Source: JALYXI01 sp963795835
Lineage (GTDB): Bacteria > Acidobacteriota > Terriglobia > Bryobacterales > Bryobacteraceae
DNA: 64,000 nt
Assembly (NCBI GenBank): GCA_963795835.1
Contig: CAWCJC010000009.1
Span: 496,001 to 560,000 of the forward strand
Direction of reading: 5' to 3'
Of the stretch, positions 52,158 to 61,159 are shown piece by piece. Below the pieces are notes generated by a model. The model saw only the letters and a list, made by a program, of their open reading frames with translations. It was not told the DNA's origin and searched no databases. Both the position numbers and the translations under genes were made by a program. Positions within the stretch are counted from its first letter, which is position 1. Each line of letters starts with the position of its first letter.

Positions 52158-53114
52158 ATGGACATTTCGCGCCGCACAATCCTGAGTACACTCGCCGCCT
52201 CTTCGCTCCAAGCGCAGACGGGCACCCGGAAGACCTGGAATCCGAAGTTCGGAATTTTGGGGAATTACAGCGAAGAGAATCTTGCCTTCGCAAAAGCAGA
52301 AGGCTTCAACAGCATGGGTTTGTGGGCTCGCGCGCGCACCAGCCTCGATCCGGCGATTGTGACCGATGCGCTGCTCGAAAAAGTGAAAGCTTCGCTGGCG
52401 CGTAACGGGCTTTATCTCTCTGTTGTGGGTTCGACCGTAAACCATGTGGATCCCGATCTAGCAAAAAGAAAGGAGATCAACGACAACTTTCGCAAGGTGA
52501 TCGAAACGGCGGGCAAACTTGGCGCGCCCTACGTCGGCTCAGGTTCCGGCGCTATGTTAGGCAAGAGTTTAAATGAGAATGTCGCGGAAATCGTAAAAGT
52601 CTATACAGAGCAGTATTTCCCCACATGCCAAAAGTACGGCGTTCGCATCTTGTGGGAGCCGTATCCCGGGTCGCCGAATGTCGCGACGGGGCCCATCGGT
52701 TACGACGCGCTGTTCAAAGCGTTCGGCAACTCCCCGTACGTGGGGCTGCAGTATGACCCCTCCCACCTGGTGTGGCAGTTCATGGATCCGATTCAGACTG
52801 CGCGTGACTATGTGGACAAGATCTATGACGTGCATCTGAAGGACACGGAAATCTTCACGCGTGTGCTGCGGCGCTCCGGAATCAATCCGCCTGACCGGAC
52901 TCAGTGGCATCGGTACCGAATCCCGGGTTTGGGCCAGTTGGATTGGCCAGCCTTCTTCACCGTGCTCCAGGATGCGGGGTATTCAGGCGCGATGAACATC
53001 GAGCACGAAGACCAGGTCTATGGCGACCCGCAGCGCGGCGATATCTTTAGCGAACCTTACAAAGTCGGATTCCGGATGGGATACCGCTATCTGCGGCAAT
53101 ACATCCCGGTTTAA
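52158..53114 (+). CDS. Exported sugar phosphate isomerase/epimerase-like TIM barrel (Tat signal)
   Basis: 318 residues from ATG 52158. The N-terminus 'MDISRRTILSTLAASSLQAQ' is a twin-arginine (SRRTIL) signal. Metal-site elements of the xylose-isomerase-like family: 'KYGVRILWEPYPGSPN' (Glu), 'YVGLQYDPSHLVWQ' (Asp/His), 'IYDVHLKDTEIF' (His) and 'GYSGAMNIEHEDQVYGDPQR' (Glu). It is the third such barrel here and the only one with a Tat signal, so a cofactor-loaded or folded periplasmic form is inferred. Its end overlaps the convergent M28 gene by 4 bp. Confidence 0.87.
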   Translation: MDISRRTILSTLAASSLQAQTGTRKTWNPKFGILGNYSEENLAFAKAEGFNSMGLWARARTSLDPAIVTDALLEKVKASLARNGLYLSVVGSTVNHVDPDLAKRKEINDNFRKVIETAGKLGAPYVGSGSGAMLGKSLNENVAEIVKVYTEQYFPTCQKYGVRILWEPYPGSPNVATGPIGYDALFKAFGNSPYVGLQYDPSHLVWQFMDPIQTARDYVDKIYDVHLKDTEIFTRVLRRSGINPPDRTQWHRYRIPGLGQLDWPAFFTVLQDAGYSGAMNIEHEDQVYGDPQRGDIFSEPYKVGFRMGYRYLRQYIPV

Positions 53115-54751
53115 TGGCCGAACTGGTAAGGCGCATCGGGCTTGAACGCCGGACGCGTGTCGCCTTCCGCAATGCGGTAACCGGCCTCGAAGATCACCTG
53201 TAAGTCTTCGACAGCGCCCGTGAGATCCCAATCGGGCTTGGGCTGGTCCGTCACCTTGTGATAATCGTTCCGGATATATTCGTTGCGCTTCTCGTCTCCA
53301 TAGCTTTGAGGCTTACCGACATAATCGATGCCGGGGCTGGTTTCGAGCGAAGGGACGCCGCCTTTGGCGAATTCCAGATGGTCCGAACGGAAGTAGAAAC
53401 CTTCTTCGGGGTCGGTATCCCCGGTCACGACGCGGCCCTGGCGCTTGGCCGCGGCAATTACCAGATCGTCGATAGTTGAGTTACCCAGGCCAACGATACT
53501 GATGTCCTTCGTGCGGCCCCAACCCCAGTTGCTGAAATAATCGAGGTTAATGTCGGCGAGCGTCTGCTTCAGCGGGTAAAGCGGATGCTGCACGTAGTAC
53601 TTCGCGCCCAGCAGACCTTTTTCTTCGGCCGTGGTCCAGAGGAACAAGACCGTGCGCTTCGGCGAGGGCCTCACCTTGGTGAACGCGCGCGCAAGTTCCA
53701 GTACGCCCGCGGTTCCTGCCGCGTTATCGCTGGCGCCGTGATAGATGCGATCTTCCTGAGTTCCTAAATGGTCCCAGTGCCCTGTATAGATGACATACTC
53801 GCTCCGCAATCTGGCATCGCTTCCGTCAATCTTTGCGATTACGTTGGCTGAGTTTACCTGGCGTAGGGTGTTGGTGAGCTGAAGGGAAGCTTTTGAGTTG
53901 AGCGGAACCGGACGGAAGTCCTGTTTGACTGCTGCCGCCCGAAGAGCATCCAGGTCCTGGTTCGAAGCCGCGAATAATTCCTTGCCCTTTTCCATCGAGA
54001 GCGAAACCTGCGCGCCGATGCGCTGTTGGGAAGTTTCATCGCGCAGAATCATGGTTTCTCGCGGAGCGTTTTGAGAGAAGCGCGCCAGGTTTGCGCCGTT
54101 GCGAGGAACGAACAAAGTAATCACCGCGACCGCTCCCTTGGCATACGCGGTTTCGTACTTGGTGGACGGGCGACCGTAATAGGAGAGCGCCCGGCCCAGG
54201 AACATCTTTTCATCGAGCTTAGAGGAGTCATTCGGATCCGGGACCGGGGGGTCGCCGGTCAGGAGCACAACCACTTTGCCTTTCACGTCCACGCCCTTGT
54301 AGTCGTCCCAATGGAACTCCGGCGCAACCACACCGTAGCCCGCGAACACCATGCCGGCGTTGGCGACCTCAATCTTCGGCTGAGGCATTTGCGAAGAGAT
54401 GAGGTAGTCCTGACGTGGCACCAGGGCCATTGCGGACCCTCCCGTGGTTAGGGAAAGCGTGCCCTCTGAGCGAATGCCCCACAGCGTCACGTTCTGCGTG
54501 AATGTGCCGTCAGGGTTGCCCGGCTTGAGGCCCATCTGCTTCGCCTGCGCAATCAGATAAGCGACGGTCTTTTGCTCGCCGGGGCTATCGGGCCCGCGCC
54601 CGCCGTATTCATCGGACGCCAGCACTTTGATGTGCGCAAGCAGAGCGGAGGGAGTGATGCTCTTGCCTGCCTTCTCAATGCTTTGGTCGAGAGATGCGGC
54701 CGCCAAAACTCCAGCCGCGGTAATGAGGATGAAAGCCGTTCGTTGGGACAT
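53111..54751 (-). CDS. Secreted M28 family zinc peptidase with PA domain
   Basis: 546 residues from ATG 54751 (MSQRTAFILITAAGVLAA, a signal peptide); an in-frame ATG at 54799 lies within the downstream end of pgl. 'LLAHIKVLASDEYGGRGPDS' is the usual start; a PA-like insert covers ~150-290 ('AGYGVVAPEFHWDDYKG', 'KGKVVVLLTGDPPVPDPND'). Zinc ligands: 'YVIYTGHWDHLG' (His, Asp), 'GASDNAAGTAGVLELARAF' (Asp bridging), 'FLWTTAEEKGLLGAKYYVQH' (catalytic Glu and zinc Glu), 'NLDYFSNWG' and 'NDYHKVTDQPKPDWD' (His). Probably an aminopeptidase. Follows pgl on the same strand, start to stop 14 bp. Confidence 0.9.
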   Translation of the reverse strand: MSQRTAFILITAAGVLAAASLDQSIEKAGKSITPSALLAHIKVLASDEYGGRGPDSPGEQKTVAYLIAQAKQMGLKPGNPDGTFTQNVTLWGIRSEGTLSLTTGGSAMALVPRQDYLISSQMPQPKIEVANAGMVFAGYGVVAPEFHWDDYKGVDVKGKVVVLLTGDPPVPDPNDSSKLDEKMFLGRALSYYGRPSTKYETAYAKGAVAVITLFVPRNGANLARFSQNAPRETMILRDETSQQRIGAQVSLSMEKGKELFAASNQDLDALRAAAVKQDFRPVPLNSKASLQLTNTLRQVNSANVIAKIDGSDARLRSEYVIYTGHWDHLGTQEDRIYHGASDNAAGTAGVLELARAFTKVRPSPKRTVLFLWTTAEEKGLLGAKYYVQHPLYPLKQTLADINLDYFSNWGWGRTKDISIVGLGNSTIDDLVIAAAKRQGRVVTGDTDPEEGFYFRSDHLEFAKGGVPSLETSPGIDYVGKPQSYGDEKRNEYIRNDYHKVTDQPKPDWDLTGAVEDLQVIFEAGYRIAEGDTRPAFKPDAPYQFGH

Positions 54752-54765
54752 TATTGTTCTCCCAA

Positions 54766-55485
54766 TTATGCTGGAGACGCCGCGCGATCCAGAAACCACG
54801 ATACCTGGCGCCCATGATGCGTAACAATTTGCGCCGGATACTTGAGCGGATCGTAAGCTCCCTCAAAGACATTGTGGACCGCGTCTTTCTTATCTGCGCC
54901 CGTCGCCAGAACCACGGTATGTTTCGCAGCCAGCAGCACGCCGGGTAGCAGCGTGATGCGCCACTGGCTGGTCTCATTCTTAAACACAGCCGCCGCGATT
55001 CCTTCGCGATCGTGAATCAGTGGTTCACCGGGAAACAGGCTCGCGGTGTGGGCGTCCGGCCCCAGTCCCTGATGAATCAGGTCGAAGTGGGGCAGCTTGC
55101 CCGCTTCCAGTTCGAAAAAGTTCTGGATGTCGTGGGTGTAGGCAGCAGCGGAACGGTCGGGAGTCTGTTCCGTGGGAATCCGGTGAACATTGCGGGCCGG
55201 AATGCGAGCTGGGACTAAGAGATGATCGTTGGCCAGCTTGTAATTGCTCTCAGGATTCGTGGGCGGCACGAACCGTTCGTCGACAAAGAAGACATGGACG
55301 CGGTCCCATTGGAACGGCCGTTTCACCAGCTCATCGAAGAGCAGCTTGGGGGTGGTACCGCCAGAAACCGCGATCGTCGCGCGGTCCCCGCCCTCAAGGC
55401 TCTGTTCCAGAACGGAGATCACGTGCTGGGCGCAAGCCTCCGCGGCTGCTTGGTCGTTGGCATAGATATGCTTATGGGCGCTCAT
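54766..55485 (-). CDS. pgl: 6-phosphogluconolactonase
   Basis: 239 residues. Family motifs: 'ATIAVSGGTTPKLLFDELVK', 'VHVFFVDERFVPPTNPESNY' (DER), 'PHFDLIHQGLGPDAHTASLF' (GLGxDGHTxSLFP, here with GLGPDAHT), 'WRITLLPGVLLAAKHTVVLA' (RITL..P). It hydrolyses 6-phosphogluconolactone in the oxidative pentose phosphate pathway. No zwf or gnd nearby. Upstream of M28 on the same strand. Confidence 0.92.
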   Translation of the reverse strand: MSAHKHIYANDQAAAEACAQHVISVLEQSLEGGDRATIAVSGGTTPKLLFDELVKRPFQWDRVHVFFVDERFVPPTNPESNYKLANDHLLVPARIPARNVHRIPTEQTPDRSAAAYTHDIQNFFELEAGKLPHFDLIHQGLGPDAHTASLFPGEPLIHDREGIAAAVFKNETSQWRITLLPGVLLAAKHTVVLATGADKKDAVHNVFEGAYDPLKYPAQIVTHHGRQVSWFLDRAASPA

Positions 55486-55570
55486 GACCTACTCAGGGTA
55501 ACGTGAACCAAATGCCCGACGATATCGGCCGTCACCGGTTTCTTTGGTTTTTTGGCGCACAATAGCCGGT

Positions 55571-55918
55571 ATGGATATGGTTCTGGGTGCAGTCACCGAT
55601 TTGATGTTTACCGTTCGTATTGGGGAAGCTGTGAAGAAAGCAAACAGGCGGGCGATGTTCGCAGGGACATTCGATCGGATGATGGCTCAAGCTGACAATC
55701 AACCGGTATTGGTGATCGTGGACTTGGGATGCAGTAGCGCCGAGCCAGAACGAGTGATCAGGGAAATGAAGAAGAGGGGAATTCCGGTGGTTGCTTTTGG
55801 CTCCCATGTGGATGTTGCTGCGTTGCAGGGGGCTCGTGAAGCGGGGGCTGACCGGGTGATGCCTCGGTCTAAATTCGTGGAGAGACTAAACGAAATTGTA
55901 GCGGGACCGGCAGAGTAG
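55571..55918 (+). CDS. Receiver-like domain protein, single domain
   Basis: 115 residues from ATG 55571; an upstream ATG at 55544 adds nine residues. The fold looks like a response-regulator receiver or flavodoxin-like alpha/beta: 'MDMVLGAVTDLMFTVRIGEA', 'QPVLVIVDLGCSSAEPERVI' with Asp at the strand-3 end, 'RGIPVVAFGSHVDVAALQGA' and 'EAGADRVMPRSKFVERLNEI'. The acidic pocket and the usual K-P pair of classical receivers are missing or altered (PRSKF), so phosphorylation is doubtful. No output domain. It is divergent from pgl. Confidence 0.7.
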   Translation: MDMVLGAVTDLMFTVRIGEAVKKANRRAMFAGTFDRMMAQADNQPVLVIVDLGCSSAEPERVIREMKKRGIPVVAFGSHVDVAALQGAREAGADRVMPRSKFVERLNEIVAGPAE

Positions 55919-55937
55919 CCGATCCCGCTACTAACAA

Positions 55938-56942
55938 CTAAGCAGGATTCAGAGCGGAGATTGTAGCAGGAGCAGTTGCGGTCTTCAGATTGCCATTGAC
56001 GCCGGCCGGGAAGAAGCCTCCGCCATTGACAGTGTTAGCCGGGAACTGGCTCGCAAAACCAACGCCGTAAGCCACGTAGAGTACCTGACCGGGAGTACGG
56101 ATCGGGGTCAAACCATTACCCGTAATGGAGGCTCCGCCAGGCGCAATTACAGAGTTCGTGGTGAAGAAATTCACCGCCCCGTTCGCGGAGGCATAAGAAC
56201 TTGTATTGAGGGCGAAATTTACATTGGTGGACTGAGGCGGCAAAACGTCTGCGGCATCGATCGGGGCTGCGGAGGTAGGAATACCGAGGCGGGCGATCTG
56301 CTCGCGAAGATTCCCAACGTGCTCACCTTCCACTGCAAGGATCCGAGCGGCTGTCGTCAGGTAAGGCGTGCCGGCCAGGAACTGCGCCGCACCGCCGTAT
56401 GCGCTCACGCCGATGTCTTCGAAAATGCGCGCGTGGATTAAAAAGCCTGCCTGACTGCTGATCGAAATACCCAACGGGTAGTTCGCGTCAAGGTTGATGG
56501 CCGGTTTCGCAACTGGCCCAGGTCCCGCAGCGGTGAGAGCGGAGCGAAGGAGGATTACATGGTTGACTTCGTCAGCGGTAATTGCCTGGATGGTTCCAAA
56601 AACGCCTTGGCTGAAGCTGACGGGCGAACCAATCGCAATCAGGTTGGTGAACGGTGTAGTCGTTGGGCCGGCAACACCTGATCCTGTTATGCCAACACCA
56701 AACTGTTTGTCAATCGTTTTGCCGAACGCACCGAGACAATAGAATTCTGCCTCGAGGTACTCCAAATTGAGGGCAAACTGAAGGACATCAACAGCCGAAG
56801 GAGCAGCGGTTTGTGCTTCAGCAGAGCCGGAGAACTTGGCAGCAGCCGTTACAGCTGCGGTTGCGGTCGCCAACTTCCGCAGTAGACTTCGGCGATTTGT
56901 TGATTTTGCGAGTACTTCCTTTATTAGTTCGTGTTGAGCCAT
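55938..56942 (-). CDS. Tat-exported ferritin-like protein
   Basis: 334 residues from ATG 56942 (MAQHELIKEVLAKSTNRRSL). Twin-arginine-like leader 'NRRSLLRKLATATAAVTAAA'. Ferritin-2-like helices 'VLQFALNLEYLEAEFYCLGA', 'IQAITADEVNHVILLRSALT', 'LIHARIFEDIGVSAYGGAAQ' and 'AARILAVEGEHVGNLREQIA' place Glu and His residues in ExxH-type pairs, compatible with a di-metal site. A long C-terminal tail (to the end) is low in charged residues and rich in Asn/Ala/Thr. This is a common exported family (ferritin-like domain) of unknown function in soil bacteria. Confidence 0.87.
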   Translation of the reverse strand: MAQHELIKEVLAKSTNRRSLLRKLATATAAVTAAAKFSGSAEAQTAAPSAVDVLQFALNLEYLEAEFYCLGAFGKTIDKQFGVGITGSGVAGPTTTPFTNLIAIGSPVSFSQGVFGTIQAITADEVNHVILLRSALTAAGPGPVAKPAINLDANYPLGISISSQAGFLIHARIFEDIGVSAYGGAAQFLAGTPYLTTAARILAVEGEHVGNLREQIARLGIPTSAAPIDAADVLPPQSTNVNFALNTSSYASANGAVNFFTTNSVIAPGGASITGNGLTPIRTPGQVLYVAYGVGFASQFPANTVNGGGFFPAGVNGNLKTATAPATISALNPA

Positions 56943-57022
56943 ACCCCAAAAGTTAGCACTTGGAAGTCCGCTGGCATTCACCAAGGTTATACATTTGGCA
57001 AAAAGTGTGGCATTAAGTACTA

Positions 57023-58030
57023 TCAACTCGCATGTTGTAGCTGGCGCACCTTGGACAAGGCAGCTCCGGATAAGAGGCTTTTCCGAGCTTCGGCCGCTGC
57101 GAGCTCGAGAGAAAGTGCTGGATTTGCCGCATGTAAAGCAAGCGCGGCATTCACCACGACAACATCCTGGGCTGGTCCGGACTCTCCACCTAAGACCGCG
57201 AGTGCGATTTCCCGATTGCGGGCGATGCTGCCACCCTTCAGAGTTTCGGGCTTGGCGCGTTCGATGCAAAAGTCTTCCGGAACGAGTGTCCGGGTCCGAA
57301 TCCTGCCCTCATCAATTTCCAAGACGTCAGTCTCTGTGGTGCTGGTAACTTCGTCGAGCCCGTCCTTGCCGTGTACGACGAAGCCGCGGCGGAGACCGAG
57401 ATTGGCGAATGCTTCGGCAATCAGAACCGCAGCATCCCAGGAGAATGCGCCCGCTATTTGAATGTTCGCTCCCGCCGGATTCGTGAGTGGTCCCAGGTAG
57501 TTGAAGATGGTGCGCGTTTTCAGCTGCGCTCGAACAGGCTGAACGTGGCGAGTGGCTCCGTGAAACAGGGGCGCGAAATAAAAGGCGATTCCCGCTGTGG
57601 CCAGAGTTGTGGACGCGTGGCGCAGATCTATCGACAGTGATTCTAATAGGTCGGCGCTGCCACAGGCACTGGAAAGGGAACGGTTGCCGTGCTTCGCTAC
57701 CGGAACTCCGGCTCCCGCGACTACAAAGGCGGCAACGGTGGAGATATTAAAGGTGTCCGAGCGGTCGCCCCCCGTACCGCAAGTATCAAGGAGAGGACCT
57801 TGAGACAGTGGTGCATAGGGAGGAGTTCCGGCGGCCCGGCGCAGGGAGCGCGCTGCTCCGGTCAGTTCAGCCGCGGTTTCTCCTTTCAGATGAAGCGCAA
57901 CCAGGAAAGCGGCCATTTCCGCCTCGGTTGCCTGCCCAGCCAGAATGGCATCCATGGCCTGCTCGGATTCCTGCTCAGAAAGGCCGCGGCGCTCTTGAAT
58001 TAAGGCCTGGAGAGCCCCTGAAATTGCCAT
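57023..58030 (-). CDS. trpD: Anthranilate phosphoribosyltransferase
   Basis: 335 residues. 'EAEMAAFLVALHLKGETAAE', PRPP site 'LLDTCGTGGDRSDTFNISTV', 'VPVAKHGNRSLSSACGSADL', 'GIAFYFAPLFHGATRHVQPV' (HPA-like, anthranilate), 'RTIFNYLGPLTNPAGANIQI' and 'FVVHGKDGLDEVTSTTETDV'. Second step of tryptophan synthesis. The other trp genes are absent from this window. It ends 80 bp before the ferritin-like gene start and is divergent from sucC (41 bp between starts). Confidence 0.94.
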   Translation of the reverse strand: MAISGALQALIQERRGLSEQESEQAMDAILAGQATEAEMAAFLVALHLKGETAAELTGAARSLRRAAGTPPYAPLSQGPLLDTCGTGGDRSDTFNISTVAAFVVAGAGVPVAKHGNRSLSSACGSADLLESLSIDLRHASTTLATAGIAFYFAPLFHGATRHVQPVRAQLKTRTIFNYLGPLTNPAGANIQIAGAFSWDAAVLIAEAFANLGLRRGFVVHGKDGLDEVTSTTETDVLEIDEGRIRTRTLVPEDFCIERAKPETLKGGSIARNREIALAVLGGESGPAQDVVVVNAALALHAANPALSLELAAAEARKSLLSGAALSKVRQLQHAS

Positions 58031-58071
58031 GTTAGACTTGGGAGTTCGAATCGTAGCACAAGCGCATTTCC

Positions 58072-59238
58072 ATGAAAATTCACGAGTACCAGGCGAAAAC
58101 GATCCTGGCCCAATACAACGTACCTGTGCCTCGCGGCGAGGTCGCGTTTACCGTTGCGGAAGCGGAAGATGTGGCGAAGAAACTGGGAGGCAGTGTTGTC
58201 ATCAAAGCCCAGATTCACGCAGGGGGACGAGGCAAGGGCGGGGGAGTCAAGGTCGCCAAGAACGCCGATGAAGCAGTAGAGATCGCCAAGCAAATCCTCG
58301 GCATGACTCTGGTGACTCATCAAACCGGCCCGGAAGGGCGGTTGGTACAGCGCCTTCTGGTGGAGGAAACGCTTCCTATTGAACGCGAGCTTTACCTGGG
58401 CGTGGTCCTGGATCGCGTGACGGGCAAACTGGTGTTCATGGCGTCGGCGGAGGGCGGGATGGAGATCGAAGAGGTGGCCGCCAAGAATCCCGAAGCCATT
58501 CTTAAAGAAGCGATAGAGCCGGGTTATGGTTTAGCGGGATGGCAGGCGCGCAAGATGGCGTTCGGCATTGGTATTCCTGCCGCGAGCGTGAATGCGGCAG
58601 CCGCCGCGATGCAGGCTCTGGTGAAATGCTGTGAGCAGAGCGATGCCACGCTGGCGGAGATCAACCCGTTTATTCTCACAAAAGATGGCAAGGTCTACGC
58701 GCTTGACGCTAAATTCAACCTTGACGACAACGCGATGTTCCGGCACAAAGCGCTGCAGGAACTGCGCGACCTGAATGAGGAAGACTCGCTCGAAGTAGAA
58801 GCTTCCAAATTCGGTTTGAATTACGTGAAGCTGGACGGAACTGTGGCTTGCATGGTGAACGGCGCGGGTTTGGCTATGGCGACCATGGACATTATTAAGT
58901 ATGTCGGTGGCAGCCCGGCAAACTTTCTCGATGTCGGAGGCGGCGCGAATGCGGACCAGATCAAGAACGCTTTCCGCATCCTACTGAGCGATCACGGGGT
59001 CAAGGCTGTGTTCATCAACATCTTCGGCGGAATTTTGCGTTGCGACACGCTGGCGAACGGAGTTCTGGCTGCAGCTCGCGACTTGAACGTGAAAGTCCCG
59101 ATTATTGTCAGGATGGAGGGCACCAACGTGGAGTTGGGCCGCAAGATTCTGGCCGAATCAGGATTCAATTTTACCGTTGCGGAAGACATGAGCGACGGAG
59201 CGAAAAAAGCCGTCAAGTTAGCCGCGGGGACGAATTAA
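58072..59238 (+). CDS. sucC: Succinyl-CoA synthetase, beta subunit
   Basis: 388 residues, standard length. 'MKIHEYQAKTILAQYNVPVP', ATP-grasp 'VVIKAQIHAGGRGKGGGVKV', 'LLVEETLPIERELYLGVVLD', 'LAEINPFILTKDGKVYALDA', 'KFNLDDNAMFRHK', 'NGAGLAMATMDIIKYVGGSP' and 'NFLDVGGGANADQIKNAFRI'. It makes ATP or GTP from succinyl-CoA in the citric acid cycle with SucD, whose start lies 2 bp after the stop. Divergent from trpD. Confidence 0.96.
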   Translation: MKIHEYQAKTILAQYNVPVPRGEVAFTVAEAEDVAKKLGGSVVIKAQIHAGGRGKGGGVKVAKNADEAVEIAKQILGMTLVTHQTGPEGRLVQRLLVEETLPIERELYLGVVLDRVTGKLVFMASAEGGMEIEEVAAKNPEAILKEAIEPGYGLAGWQARKMAFGIGIPAASVNAAAAAMQALVKCCEQSDATLAEINPFILTKDGKVYALDAKFNLDDNAMFRHKALQELRDLNEEDSLEVEASKFGLNYVKLDGTVACMVNGAGLAMATMDIIKYVGGSPANFLDVGGGANADQIKNAFRILLSDHGVKAVFINIFGGILRCDTLANGVLAAARDLNVKVPIIVRMEGTNVELGRKILAESGFNFTVAEDMSDGAKKAVKLAAGTN

Positions 59239-59240
59239 GC

Positions 59241-60128
59241 ATGAGCGTACTGGTCGATCAGAAGACGAAGTTGTTGGTGCAGGGCTTTACGGGTAAAGAG
59301 GGTACGTTCCACGCGCAGCAGGCGATCGCGTACGGCACGAATGTCGTCGGCGGAGTCACTCCGGGTAAAGGCGGCTCTTCGCATTTGGACCTGCCGGTTT
59401 TCGATACCGTCGCAAAGGCTGTCCACCAAACGGGCGCGAACGCGACGGTGATTTTCGTACCACCTCCTTTTGCGGCCGATGCAATTATGGAAGCCGTGGA
59501 TGCCGGCGTTCCGCTGGTAATCTGTATCACCGAAGGAATTCCCGGGCTCGATATGGTGCGCGCCTGGGAGTTTATGAAGGGTAAAGCGACGCGCCTGGTG
59601 GGTCCGAATTGTCCTGGGGTAATTTCACCCGGCAAGTGCAAGATCGGGATCATGCCCGGGCACATCCACAAGCAGGGTCATGTCGGCGTTGTGTCGCGCT
59701 CGGGCACTCTGACCTATGAAGCGGTCGGGCAACTGACGAAGCTGGGGATTGGTCAATCCACCTGCATCGGGATTGGCGGCGATCCGATCATCGGGACGTC
59801 GCACACCGACGCGATTCGAATGTTCAACGAGGACGACGATACTCACGCGATCGTGATGATCGGCGAAATCGGCGGCGATGCGGAAGAGAAAGCGGCGGCT
59901 TACGTGAAAGCTCACGTGAAGAAACCGGTGGTCGGATTCATTGCGGGACAGACAGCGCCTCCGGGCCGCCGGATGGGCCATGCCGGTGCGATTATCTCCG
60001 GCGGAAGCGGCGCGGCTCCGGATAAGATTCGCGCCATGGAAGAGGCGGGAATTACGGTGTGCGGAAGTCCGGCCGAAATCGGCGAGAAGATGCAGCAGCG
60101 CATGAGAGCTGCTGGGCTAATCAGTTAA
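59241..60128 (+). CDS. sucD: Succinyl-CoA synthetase, alpha subunit
   Basis: 295 residues from ATG 59241; the open frame is longer upstream but that part is sucC. 'TKLLVQGFTGKEGTFHAQQA', 'NVVGGVTPGKGGSSHLDLPV' (CoA), 'VGPNCPGVISPGKCKIGIMP', 'GVVSRSGTLTYEAVGQLTKL', 'TCIGIGGDPIIGTSHTDAIR' and the phosphohistidine region 'RRMGHAGAIISGGSGAAPDK' are all present. Operon sucC-sucD, with ndk 32 bp on. Confidence 0.96.
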   Translation: MSVLVDQKTKLLVQGFTGKEGTFHAQQAIAYGTNVVGGVTPGKGGSSHLDLPVFDTVAKAVHQTGANATVIFVPPPFAADAIMEAVDAGVPLVICITEGIPGLDMVRAWEFMKGKATRLVGPNCPGVISPGKCKIGIMPGHIHKQGHVGVVSRSGTLTYEAVGQLTKLGIGQSTCIGIGGDPIIGTSHTDAIRMFNEDDDTHAIVMIGEIGGDAEEKAAAYVKAHVKKPVVGFIAGQTAPPGRRMGHAGAIISGGSGAAPDKIRAMEEAGITVCGSPAEIGEKMQQRMRAAGLIS

Positions 60129-60160
60129 GAAGCTCAATCAAGACACTCAATTAACAGACT

Positions 60161-60574
60161 ATGGAACGAACTTTTTCGATTATTAAACCGGATGCGGTAC
60201 AGAATGGACGCGCCGGGCTGGTGCTGGCGAAGCTGGAAGAGCATGGCTTCCGCGTGCTGGGTTTGCGCATGGTGCACATGAGCAAGGAGACCGCGGAGCG
60301 CTTCTACGCGGTCCACAAAGAACGCCCGTTTTTCGGAAGCCTGGTTACTTTCATGAGCGAAGGTCCGGCAATCGTCATGGCGCTGGAGCGCGAGGATGCG
60401 GTAAAGAAATTGCGCGAGGTGATGGGCGCGACCAATCCGGCGAACGCGGCGGAAGGAACGGTACGCAAGCTTTATGCGGAATCGATCGAACGCAACGCCA
60501 TCCACGGCTCGGACGCGCCGGAGACGGCGAAAGAAGAGTTGTCGTTTTTCTTTGCGGGAATGGATTTGAAATAG
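60161..60574 (+). CDS. ndk: Nucleoside diphosphate kinase
   Basis: 137 residues. 'MERTFSIIKPDAVQNGRAGL', 'HKERPFFGSLVTFMSEGPAI' (Phe/Arg/nucleotide site), 'DAVKKLREVMGATNPANAAE' and the active-site His in 'AESIERNAIHGSDAPETAKE'. It balances nucleoside triphosphates. Downstream of sucD on the same strand. Its position after sucCD fits a metabolic operon in which NDK equilibrates GTP/ATP made by succinyl-CoA synthetase. Confidence 0.96.
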   Translation: MERTFSIIKPDAVQNGRAGLVLAKLEEHGFRVLGLRMVHMSKETAERFYAVHKERPFFGSLVTFMSEGPAIVMALEREDAVKKLREVMGATNPANAAEGTVRKLYAESIERNAIHGSDAPETAKEELSFFFAGMDLK

Positions 60575-60588
60575 AAAGGAGCAGATCG

Positions 60589-61101
60589 ATGACGATCTCT
60601 GAAGTTCTTCTCCAAGATTTTGATAACGAAATGTCGAATACCCGCCGAACGCTGGAGCGGGTTCCGACAAGTCTGGCCGAATACAAGCCTCACGAGAAAT
60701 CGATGCTGATGGGCAAACTGGCAATGCATTGCGCCACCATGCCCCTATTCGGCAGCTACATTATTCTGGACGAAGGCATGGATATGGCCGCTTCCAAGCG
60801 CGAGCATATCCCGCTCGTCTTCGAATCGCCCGAAGCCTGCCTTGTCCAATTTGAGGAGAGCGTCGCGAAATGCCGTGAAGCCCTGGCCGGCGCCACCGAC
60901 GAACACATGTCCGCTCCTTGGCGTTTCTCTTTCGGCGAACAGCTCATCTCTCACGATTCCCGTTCGAAGAGCTTCCGCATGTTGTTCTTCGACCACCTGA
61001 TTCATCACGTTGCGCAATTAGGCGTGTATCTTCGTCTGAACGGCATTCCGGTTCCTGCGCTCTATGGGCCCTCAGCCGATGAACAGTGGTCGCCCAAGTA
61101 G
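60589..61101 (+). CDS. DinB family protein
   Basis: 170 residues with AAAGGAG 7 nt upstream of ATG 60589. Four-helix bundle with 'KLAMHCATMPLFGSYIILDE' and 'FFDHLIHHVAQLGVYLRLNG', giving His residues in the DinB metal-site pattern. DinB-fold proteins include mycothiol- and bacillithiol-dependent transferases and stress proteins. Substrate unknown. 14 bp after ndk, so likely in the same transcript. Confidence 0.82.
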   Translation: MTISEVLLQDFDNEMSNTRRTLERVPTSLAEYKPHEKSMLMGKLAMHCATMPLFGSYIILDEGMDMAASKREHIPLVFESPEACLVQFEESVAKCREALAGATDEHMSAPWRFSFGEQLISHDSRSKSFRMLFFDHLIHHVAQLGVYLRLNGIPVPALYGPSADEQWSPK

Positions 61102-61159
61102 GTGTCCGCGCGGACAATCTTCTAAACTCCGCTCCGCGGGCTGTTAGGTTGAAGTCCTC

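Noticed and set aside
58040..58056. GTTCGAATC, like a tRNA T-arm
   Set aside because: No acceptor, D or anticodon stem surrounds it; it lies in the trpD-sucC intergenic region.
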